Shown here piece after piece: positions 1-5,529 of a stretch of 5,529 bases of DNA (within the stretch, counting starts at the first letter, position 1; every line of letters starts with the position of its first letter). The stretch is from Thiohalomonas sp. (GTDB taxonomy: Bacteria > Pseudomonadota > Gammaproteobacteria > GRL18). The notes under the pieces are model-generated. The model did no database searches, was not told the origin of the DNA, and saw only the letters and a program-made list of their open reading frames with translations. The stretch is taken from the NCBI GenBank assembly GCA_023864145.1, contig JAIVER010000108.1, positions 1 to 5,529 on the forward strand, written 5' to 3'. The translations under genes were made by a program, and so were the position numbers.

Positions 1-86
1 TACCGAGCATTGGAAAATCATTAGATTCTCGAATTAATGATAATTTCCAAGTGTTCGATCCTGCATTTTCAAGTTGATTGGGTATA
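1..86 (+). repeat. Left copy of an 86-bp hairpin-forming inverted repeat
   Basis: This segment reappears as its reverse complement at 5439-5524 with 85 of 86 positions identical; the only difference is A at position 43, where the other copy reads T. Inside the copy, bases 10-28 and 31-50 fold back on each other: TTGGAAAAT pairs with ATTTTCCAA, CATTA with TAATG, and ATTC with GAAT, separated by short bulges and a two-base tip. The A at 43 breaks one pair of this hairpin in the left copy. The inner edge reads GGGTATA. No open reading frame of note lies within it. It resembles a short non-coding dispersed element (MITE or REP-like), but I do not recognise a named family. Confidence 0.9.
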
Positions 87-93
87 TCATTAA

Positions 94-135
94 TTTTCCT
101 AACCCGTTTTAGACTTTTCCTGATCCGTTTTAGAC
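94..135. repeat. Two tandem copies of a 21-bp unit
   Basis: Bases 94-114 and 115-135 are head-to-tail copies of one 21-bp unit, matching at 19 of 21 positions. Both contain TTTTCCT at the left and CCGTTTTAGAC at the right; the differences are at 101/122 and 103/124. The array starts seven bases inside the left 86-bp repeat and runs into the 3' end of the broken thioesterase-like gene, where the second frameshifted reading frame passes through it to a stop. It may be a local duplication at the junction between repeat and gene. No function can be assigned. Confidence 0.85.
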
Positions 136-624
136 AAAGGGGAAACATAACCTTCTAGTCGAATGCCCACCCGACAAGTCACCTGAGTACACAATGTGCC
201 TGCTGATCATAAAATGCATATTCAAAAATAGGATTAGCACGCCTCTTTCCTGCATTTCTTCTGTAATATCAGCAAGTTGCTGCTCAGAGAAATTGAAGTG
301 CAAATCCAGATCAGTTCGCCTTTCACAGATAAAATTAATTTGTAAGTGTCGTGTCCATACTTCACAGCCGGGAAACGTTTTGCTGCAAGCCAAAGCAGCA
401 ATGGGATCAGCCAATGATCCCTGAAAGCCAGCGAAGATGCCTCCTCCTGGATTTTTCGACAGACCTGTTAAAGGTAGTCTGATACGCACTATTTTCCATA
501 GCGGATCCATTTCCAGTATTTTAATCCTCATTAACCAGAATGGCGGATAATATTTAAGGCGATGGGCACTTTGAGGTTTAAATCTATATAATTTGAACAA
601 TGATAAAAAATTAGGGCAGTGCAT
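99..624 (-). pseudogene. Broken DUF4442 / PaaI-like hotdog-fold thioesterase
   Basis: Reading leftward from the ATG at 624-622, the first 128 codons look like the DUF4442/PaaI-like hotdog-fold family, which is linked to acyl-CoA thioesterases. Visible landmarks are KYYPPFW (residues 24-30), KNPGGGIFAGFQGSLADPIAALA split across residues 58-79 (the conserved hotdog helix region), WTRHLQINF (90-98) and TDLDLHFNF (104-112). After Gly128 (243-241) the frame is lost. The family-like continuation RANPIFEYAFYDQQ lies in a second frame from 241, which stops at 181-179. The ending TCRVGIRLEGY lies in the third frame, from 179, and runs to a TAG at 101-99. Both shifts equal loss of one base; restoring them gives about 175 codons. 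The uncorrected frame ends at 130. Its start overlaps the stop of the upstream DUF2835 remnant by one base. The family call is strong; which substrate it acted on is unknown. Confidence 0.8.
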
Positions 625-847
625 TAGTTTGCTACCCGTTCCATACTAACCATCTTGTTATTATCATCAAATACAAGTCTAAAACTACACTAATACCGGA
701 TTGGCTGATATGTTTTTGTAAGGCATTGGCGGGAAATTCAATAATCCGCCCGTCAACCGTTTGCACTCGAACAATATCTACCTCTCCCTAATAATAACGA
801 AGGTATTCCTGCGCACTGATTTCAAGTCGAAAACGAATTTCGTTCAT
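624..847 (-). pseudogene. Broken DUF2835-family small protein gene
   Basis: From the ATG at 847-845 the frame reads MNEIRFRLEISAQEYLRYY, then hits TAG at 790-788, then continues GEVDIVRVQTVDGRIIEFP and ALQKHISQSGI. This order (RF.L.ISA.EYLRYY.G....V.V.T.DGR...FPA..L), about 70-75 residues long, is what I know as DUF2835, a small uncharacterised gammaproteobacterial family. The TAG is one transition from CAG, so a Gln-to-stop change is likely. Near codon 58 (about 674) the frame slips: the family-like ending VFDDNNKMVSMERV lies in another frame and ends with TAA at 626-624. Restoring one base gives 74 residues. No good Shine-Dalgarno is visible ahead of the ATG. The last A of the TAA is the first base of the thioesterase-like ATG, so the pair was probably one translationally coupled operon. 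Confidence 0.78.
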
Positions 848-882
848 TAAATAAACACCGTGAAGTTATCTCAACATCATTG

Positions 883-888
883 ATTATA
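883..888 (-). promoter_or_regulatory. Possible -10 element for the minus-strand operon
   Basis: The minus strand reads TATAAT here, a perfect sigma-70 -10 hexamer, 35 bases ahead of the DUF2835 ATG at 847. The matching -35 region at 906-911 reads TTCAAT, a poor match (three of six). The surrounding DNA is so AT-rich that a chance match is quite possible; the plus strand also reads TATAAT two bases away at 885-890. Confidence 0.35.
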
Positions 889-906
889 ATATTTTTTCCA
901 TTGTTA

Positions 907-934
907 TTGAATTTTAATTTTTTTGAACTATAAT
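907..934 (+). promoter_or_regulatory. Sigma-70-like promoter for the SAP-like gene
   Basis: TTGAAT at 907-912 (four of six bases of the -35 consensus) is followed after 16 bases by a perfect TATAAT at 929-934. Transcription would start near 941, leaving a 5' leader of roughly 75 bases before the ATG at 1017. The spacer is a T-rich tract. I see no operator-like palindrome or riboswitch-like fold in the leader. Confidence 0.6.
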
Positions 935-1016
935 TCCTCCGTAGAATACATCCTAAGTACTCATTGCAAGCTATCTTTACAATAGAATAAACGACCCATA
1001 ATAAGGAAATACATCA

Positions 1017-1217
1017 ATGATAATGCCCGACATCAGAAAAATTGCCACCAAACTCGATATAAAAACCAGTAAGCTCAATAAAACAGCTCTAATAAGAAAA
1101 ATTCAAACGAGCGAAGGTAATTTTGACTGTTTCGCCACTGCCACCAGTAACTATTGCGATCAGACTGATTGTATTTGGCGAACAGATTGTTTGAAACTAG
1201 CTAAACAAAATAAATAA
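1017..1217 (+). CDS. Small SAP-like protein with four conserved-looking cysteines
   Basis: This encodes 66 residues. The first half (PDIRKIATKLDIKTSKLNKT followed by ALIRKIQ, residues 4-30) has the helix-turn-helix spacing of a SAP motif, a fold often used to bind DNA or RNA. The second half carries NFDCF, YCDQ, DCIW and DCLK, placing cysteines at residues 38, 47, 52 and 58 (spacing CX8CX4CX5C), which could hold zinc or an iron-sulfur cluster. Similar short proteins annotated as SAP domain-containing occur in proteobacteria; I know of no assigned function. The start at 1017 is favoured over the ATG at 1023 because TAAGGA at 1002-1007 is nine bases upstream. It has its own promoter and sits convergent to hrpA. 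There is no signal peptide or membrane segment, so it should be cytoplasmic. Nucleic acid binding is inferred from the fold, not shown. Confidence 0.82.
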   Translation: MIMPDIRKIATKLDIKTSKLNKTALIRKIQTSEGNFDCFATATSNYCDQTDCIWRTDCLKLAKQNK

Positions 1218-1236
1218 GCAGCTGCAGGCTTTTTTC
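1216..1236 (+). terminator. Weak hairpin with T-run after the SAP-like gene
   Basis: AAGC at 1216-1219 can pair with GCTT at 1228-1231 around an inner GC-rich segment, followed directly by a T-run up to 1235. The stem is only four pairs and competes with the self-complementary GCAGCTGC at 1218-1225, so this is at best a weak terminator ahead of the stronger one at 1264. Confidence 0.3.
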
Positions 1237-1258
1237 ATACGATACACTAAATAGTTAC

Positions 1259-1295
1259 AAAAAGCAGAAACTTAAGAAAGTTTCTGCCATTTTTT
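1259..1295. terminator. Two-way intrinsic terminator between the convergent genes
   Basis: GCAGAAACTT at 1264-1273 and AAGTTTCTGC at 1278-1287 form a perfect ten-pair stem with a four-base loop (1274-1277). For rightward transcripts it is followed by CA and six T (1290-1295). For leftward transcripts it is followed by five T (the A-run at 1259-1263). It can therefore end both the SAP-like transcript and hrpA. The hrpA stop codon (1274-1272) and its last codons lie inside the hairpin. Confidence 0.8.
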
Positions 1296-4200
1296 CTCTA
1301 AGCGTTTTACCGAAACAGGCTGGGATGTTTTTAACTCCTGAGCAAAAAGTGAAATTCTTAACTCTTCAATTAACCAGCGATACTCATCAAGTTCTGCTTC
1401 TGCAAAATACAAACTATCCGGCGTCTTTTTTTCATTTTTCAGCAAGGTCTTCTTTTTTTCATATTTTTCCCATAAGGGACTAATTTGTCCCTGATTCAAG
1501 GCATCCCTGCGATAATCACTTCTGGCTTTCTCCAGGCGGGCACTCATACCTTTAAAATAGCGCGGCAGACGTTTTAACCACTTTAACGGTGTTTGTGCAA
1601 TAAAGCCTTTATAAATCAAATGACTTTGCTGGCTTTTAATGTCAGATAAAGTATTCACCAGATTAAAAGGAATATTGCCTTTCAATTGTTTTGCCAGCAC
1701 TTGATTGGCCTTCAGTGCATTCAGAACTGATTGACTCACATCTATGGTATTTTGCTGTAATTTTTCTCTGACTGAACAAAGCAGTTCATTAAATGCGTGC
1801 TGGTCACGAATTAAATTAATCGTTATCGCACCCACAGCATCTTTAGCGGCTGATTCACGCATCGCATTCAGCAAAATCCCGACCACAAAATCCTGTTTTA
1901 AATCACTACATGAGCCATAAGGTGTATACAATAAACAGGCCTTATCTATATACGGCAGCTGTTTTTGTATCTGCTTTAATTCTTTATTCAATGCCAGTTG
2001 TAATAATCGAAAAATACCCTGACCATGATTATAGTTTGCGGTTTTTTCCTGATCATAAAGCTTAATGGCCACACTATCACCCTTATCCTGTAGTGCAGAA
2101 TACAGCCTCATACTCATTCCATGGGCCTTAATTATCTGCTGTTGCGCTAAAGCATCAAAGTCCCAGGATAAAATACCCTCACGTTCAATTGAGTCATTCA
2201 CAGCCTCATCCAGCTGCTCCAGTGCCTGCTCACCCCATTGCTGCTTTAAGCGGGATAAGTTACGACTGCTGTCAAGTTCGTGACCCTCTTTATCAATGAG
2301 CTTAAAGTTCATTTTCAGGTGTTCCGGCACCTTTATTTCAAAATCAGTATGAGTCTCCTTAGCCATTTGATGTTGCAGTTCATTAAAGAGCGTATAAGAC
2401 AATTTGCCTTTAAGAAAATCAAGCAGCTGTTCGCTCAGTTTGCCTTCACGATAATTTTTTTGCTCCAGAAAAACAGTGACTGTATCAGGCACAGGCACCA
2501 GTTGCTTACGGATCACTTTAGGCAAGGCACGTAATAACAGCGTTATCTTTTCACGGATAAGAGCCGGTACCAACCAGTCAAAAACAGTTTCATCAAGCTG
2601 GTTAATCACTGCCAGAGGAAAAGCCACGGTAACACCATCCAGTGCATGACCCGGTAAAAAATGATACTCAAGCGGCAGTTGCAGTTCGGCGCTCATAATG
2701 TGTGCAGGATACAGTTCATCAGAAATATGATCAGCATCTTTTTTTAATAAATCCGCCTGTTTTAAATACAAATAATCGGCGTCTTTTTTTTCTATGTTTT
2801 TACGCCATTGTTCAAAAGCAGCTCTGCTATAGATAAAACCTGCGGCTTGACTATGGGCAATACGCTGCTGATAAAACTCAAAAATAGCCAGATCATCAAC
2901 CAGTAAATCTTTACGCCGTGACTTATGTTCCAGATGCTCCAGTTCATTAATCAGAGCAAGATTATACTTAATAAAACGCGGTGTTTTACGGCTTTGATCT
3001 TTATATTCCCCTGTCACTAAGGCATCACGAACAAAAATTTCCTGAGAGACTTCGGGATCAATCGGGCCGTAGTTTACTTTCTTTTTCGCATTAATCACTA
3101 AACCATAAAGACTGACCTTGCTCCAGGCTGATACCTGCCCTGATTTTGCTTCCCAAAAGGGTTCATAGTAGTGATGTTTCAACAGATGCTGCGCCTGCTG
3201 TTCTAACCATAAGGGTTCTATGCCGGCCACTATTCGAGCATAAATGGCAGAAGTTTCCACAATTTCTGCCGCCATAAGCCACTTTGGTTTGCGTTTATAC
3301 AGGCGTGAACCAGGGAAAATACCAAAACGAATATTACGCCCCCCAATATAGGTGTTTTTTTCTTCTTTAAAACCAATATTGCCCAAAAATCCCGTTAACA
3401 GTGCCTGATGAATCGAGGCGTAATCCAGCTTATCTTCATTATTTTTAGCGGTATCCGCAGTTAAGCAATTAAAGTCATAAACAGAAGTCAGGTCATTAAA
3501 ACGAAAACCTAATTCTTTAGTTTGTGTATACAATTGCTGATACAGTTCACACCACTCACGCATACGCATAAAAGAAATAAAATTAGCCTGACAGTATTTG
3601 CGTAATTTATTCTGCGACAAGTGTTTTCGCTGTGCTTCATAGCTCACCCACAAATTGAGAAAAGTAATAAAGTCTGATTTTTTACTGGCATATTGCGCAT
3701 GTTTTTCATCTGCCGCCTCTTGTTTATCTGCCGGTCTTTCTCTAGGCTCCTGACAACTCAGAGCAGAAGCAATAATCAGTATTTCTGAGAGTACATTCTG
3801 CTGTTCTCCAGCAATAATGACTCGGCCGATTCTGGGATCAACCGATAGTTTAGATAAAGAACGGCCAATGGCAGTTAGTTGGCGCGAAGAATTAATGGCA
3901 CCCAATTGTTTCAGCAAAAGAAAACCATCATTAATCTGTTTGGCAGAAGGTTTTTCTAAAAATGGAAACTCTTTAATATCACCCAGTTTTAATGACAACA
4001 TCTGTAAAATAACCTGAGCAAGATTCGTTCTGAGTAATTCCGGCTCGGTATAACCCTGACGTTGATTGTGATCATCTTCACTATAAAGACGGATGACAAT
4101 ACCGTCACTCACCCGCCCGCAACGACCACTACGCTGTCTGGCAGAAGCTTGTGATACTTTTTCTATGGGCAAACGCTGAATTTTATGGCGTACGCTATAA

Positions 4201-5411
4201 CGGCTGATACGAACCAGACCCGTATCAATGACATAACGGATGCCCGGTACGGTTAAGGAAGTCTCTGCCAGATTAGTTGCCAGTATAATACGTCTGCCGC
4301 TGTGGGCAGAAAAAATGCGCCCCTGTTCTGCAGGCGTTAAACGGGCATATAAGGGGAGTATTTCCAGGTGCGGTCTGGCACCACCCGCCGCCGGATGATA
4401 TTTACGTAAGGCTTCAGCCGTTTCTCGAATTTCTCTTTCACCTGATAAAAAGACCAGAATATCGCCCGCAGTTTCCAGCATCAATTCATCCACTGCCGAC
4501 AGGATACCATCCACCATACTCCCCTCTTCTTCTAAGGGACGATAACGAACTTCAACGGGATAAGTCCTTCCCGAGACTTCAATGACGGGTGCATTATCAA
4601 AAAACTGAGAAAAACGTTCCGTATCAATAGTTGCTGAGGTAATAATGACTTTGAGATCAGGGCGGCGCGGCAGTAATTGTTTGATATAGCCCAGTAAAAA
4701 ATCAATATTCAAACTGCGTTCGTGAGCTTCATCAATAATAATCGTATCATAACGATTCAGGAATCGATCCGTTTGAGTTTCTGCTAATAAAATACCGTCA
4801 GTCATCAGTTTGAGATAGGTTTCTTCACGGCTTTTGTCACTAAAGCGTACCTTAAAACCAACTTTTTCACCCAACAGTGTATTTAACTCTTGTGCAATCC
4901 GGCTTGCCACACTGCGAGCAGCCAGTCGGCGTGGTTGAGTATGCGCAATTTGCCCCATTACTCCCCTTCCGGCCAATAATGCAATTTTAGGTAATTGAGT
5001 CGTTTTACCTGAGCCCGTCTCACCGGCAACCACAATCACCTGATTTTCGCTCAATATTGTTTTTATCTCTGTGAGCTTTTTTGAAACTGGTAACTCATCA
5101 GGAAATCTGGGTGTCGGCAGTGCCTGTTTACGTTGTGCTACTTTAGCAATGGAGTACTGAATTTTTTCTTCACAGCGCCCCATAAGTGCATGACATTGTT
5201 GAATACGTGCATCGACAACAGCTGATTCACTATTTCTCTGTTTTTTTTCAGCTTCAGTGAGTATTTTTCGAGGCAGTTTTTTTATTAAGCTGAAGGCTTT
5301 ATTGAGCTGTTTTTTTAGTGGATACTGATCAAAACGATAGCATTGCTTTAATTGTTTTAACAAACAAGAATGTTGTTGTTTATACAGACTGTATGGACTT
5401 GTCTGATTCAT
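1272..5411 (-). CDS. hrpA: ATP-dependent RNA helicase HrpA (DEAH-box)
   Basis: The 1379-residue product is a DEAH-box RNA helicase of the HrpA type, a cytoplasmic ATPase that unwinds RNA; in E. coli HrpA is linked to mRNA processing and to rescue of stalled or collided ribosomes. All helicase motifs are present: GETGSGKT (130-137, motif I), TQPRRLAA (158-165, Ia), TDGILL (204-209, Ib), DEAH (227-230, II), SAT (259-261, III), LVFLSGEREI (319-328, IV), LATNLAETSLTVPG (377-390, V) and QRSGRCGR (426-433, VI). Then come a winged-helix/HA2 region (about 450-570), an OB-type region (about 665-780) and the long DUF3418 C-terminus (about 780-1375) ending with IEELRISLFAQEL. E. coli HrpA has 1300 residues; the extra length here is partly N-terminal (Walker A lies about 30 residues later) and partly in loops such as 641-663. 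The ATG at 5411-5409 is preferred because residues 8-35 still align with the family; the ribosome site is weak (GAAG at 5424-5421). No frameshift or missing motif is seen. Confidence 0.97.
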   Translation of the reverse strand: MNQTSPYSLYKQQHSCLLKQLKQCYRFDQYPLKKQLNKAFSLIKKLPRKILTEAEKKQRNSESAVVDARIQQCHALMGRCEEKIQYSIAKVAQRKQALPTPRFPDELPVSKKLTEIKTILSENQVIVVAGETGSGKTTQLPKIALLAGRGVMGQIAHTQPRRLAARSVASRIAQELNTLLGEKVGFKVRFSDKSREETYLKLMTDGILLAETQTDRFLNRYDTIIIDEAHERSLNIDFLLGYIKQLLPRRPDLKVIITSATIDTERFSQFFDNAPVIEVSGRTYPVEVRYRPLEEEGSMVDGILSAVDELMLETAGDILVFLSGEREIRETAEALRKYHPAAGGARPHLEILPLYARLTPAEQGRIFSAHSGRRIILATNLAETSLTVPGIRYVIDTGLVRISRYSVRHKIQRLPIEKVSQASARQRSGRCGRVSDGIVIRLYSEDDHNQRQGYTEPELLRTNLAQVILQMLSLKLGDIKEFPFLEKPSAKQINDGFLLLKQLGAINSSRQLTAIGRSLSKLSVDPRIGRVIIAGEQQNVLSEILIIASALSCQEPRERPADKQEAADEKHAQYASKKSDFITFLNLWVSYEAQRKHLSQNKLRKYCQANFISFMRMREWCELYQQLYTQTKELGFRFNDLTSVYDFNCLTADTAKNNEDKLDYASIHQALLTGFLGNIGFKEEKNTYIGGRNIRFGIFPGSRLYKRKPKWLMAAEIVETSAIYARIVAGIEPLWLEQQAQHLLKHHYYEPFWEAKSGQVSAWSKVSLYGLVINAKKKVNYGPIDPEVSQEIFVRDALVTGEYKDQSRKTPRFIKYNLALINELEHLEHKSRRKDLLVDDLAIFEFYQQRIAHSQAAGFIYSRAAFEQWRKNIEKKDADYLYLKQADLLKKDADHISDELYPAHIMSAELQLPLEYHFLPGHALDGVTVAFPLAVINQLDETVFDWLVPALIREKITLLLRALPKVIRKQLVPVPDTVTVFLEQKNYREGKLSEQLLDFLKGKLSYTLFNELQHQMAKETHTDFEIKVPEHLKMNFKLIDKEGHELDSSRNLSRLKQQWGEQALEQLDEAVNDSIEREGILSWDFDALAQQQIIKAHGMSMRLYSALQDKGDSVAIKLYDQEKTANYNHGQGIFRLLQLALNKELKQIQKQLPYIDKACLLYTPYGSCSDLKQDFVVGILLNAMRESAAKDAVGAITINLIRDQHAFNELLCSVREKLQQNTIDVSQSVLNALKANQVLAKQLKGNIPFNLVNTLSDIKSQQSHLIYKGFIAQTPLKWLKRLPRYFKGMSARLEKARSDYRRDALNQGQISPLWEKYEKKKTLLKNEKKTPDSLYFAEAELDEYRWLIEELRISLFAQELKTSQPVSVKRLEKKWQKLS

Positions 5412-5438
5412 ATTATTTTACTTCGTATTAACCCGATC

Positions 5439-5524
5439 TATACCCAATCAACTTGAAAATGCAGGATCGAACACTTGGAAAATATCATTAATTCGAGAAT
5501 CTAATGATTTTCCAATGCTCGGTA
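5439..5524 (-). repeat. Right copy of the 86-bp hairpin-forming inverted repeat
   Basis: This is the reverse complement of bases 1-86 with one mismatch. Its internal hairpin is better paired than the left copy, because TTGGAAAAT and ATTTTCCAA match fully. The inner edge lies 27 bases upstream of the hrpA start codon, so any hrpA promoter must lie in this repeat or beyond it. A TATAGA on the minus strand at the edge (from 5441) could be a -10, but I find no convincing -35 at the right distance. Confidence 0.9.
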
Positions 5525-5529
5525 AAATT

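Noticed and set aside
84..95. ATATCATTAATT just inside the left repeat, also present at 5482-5493 within the right repeat
   Set aside because: It could be a fragment of another repeat copy, but twelve AT-rich bases can easily match by chance and the match does not extend.
1..135. CRISPR array or iteron-type origin
   Set aside because: Only two 21-bp copies with no spacers are present, there are no cas or rep genes, and the 86-bp repeats are inverted and 5 kb apart.
179..243. Programmed ribosomal frameshifting in the thioesterase-like gene
   Set aside because: Two separate shifts would be needed, I see no classic slippery heptamer with a downstream structure, and the upstream partner gene is also broken.
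194..424. A 76-codon plus-strand open frame
   Set aside because: It lies antisense to the thioesterase-like remnant, whose minus-strand translation carries clear family motifs; the plus-strand product has no recognisable features.
788..790. TAG inside the DUF2835 frame as a reassigned or read-through codon
   Set aside because: The same gene and its neighbour also carry three frameshifts, so ordinary decay explains it better. No other in-frame TAG supports recoding.
2065..4017. Short plus-strand open frames inside hrpA (2065-2283, 2280-2534, 3817-4017)
   Set aside because: They are antisense to well-conserved hrpA coding sequence and give compositionally odd proteins with no family resemblance or ribosome sites.
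1..5524. Composite transposon or insertion sequence with 86-bp ends
   Set aside because: No transposase, integrase or fragment of one is found between the repeats; the cargo is a housekeeping helicase and small chromosomal genes.

Overview
The window is an AT-rich stretch of bacterial chromosome, most likely from a gammaproteobacterium. It holds a full-length hrpA gene, and HrpA of this length with the DUF3418-type C-terminus is typical of Gammaproteobacteria. It also holds remnants of a DUF2835 gene, a small family I know mainly from that class. I cannot name the genus. Family assignments are from memory of the protein families, not from a search.

Layout, left to right: an 86-bp repeat (1-86); two head-to-tail copies of a 21-bp unit (94-135); two broken genes on the minus strand, a hotdog-fold thioesterase-like gene (99-624) and, just upstream of it, a DUF2835 gene (624-847), whose frames meet in a TAATG stop/start overlap; an AT-rich divergent intergenic region (848-1016) with a good sigma-70-like promoter pointing right; a small intact gene for a SAP-like, four-cysteine protein (1017-1217); a convergent junction with a strong two-way terminator (1264-1287); hrpA on the minus strand (1272-5411), filling three quarters of the window; and a second copy of the 86-bp repeat in opposite orientation (5439-5524).

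The two repeat copies match at 85 of 86 positions and bracket everything else. The window begins exactly at the outer edge of one copy and ends five bases past the outer edge of the other. This fits either an assembled contig broken at a multicopy repeat or a segment that can invert by recombination between the copies.

HrpA is a housekeeping RNA helicase and looks fully functional. The small SAP-like gene is also intact, with promoter, ribosome binding site and terminator. The two genes left of it appear to be decaying together: one nonsense codon and three single-base losses are visible, and repairing them restores recognisable full-length proteins. I see no defence island, CRISPR array, transposase or other obvious new system. 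The most interesting signals are the flanking hairpin repeats, the paired decay, and the uncharacterised Cys4 SAP-like protein.
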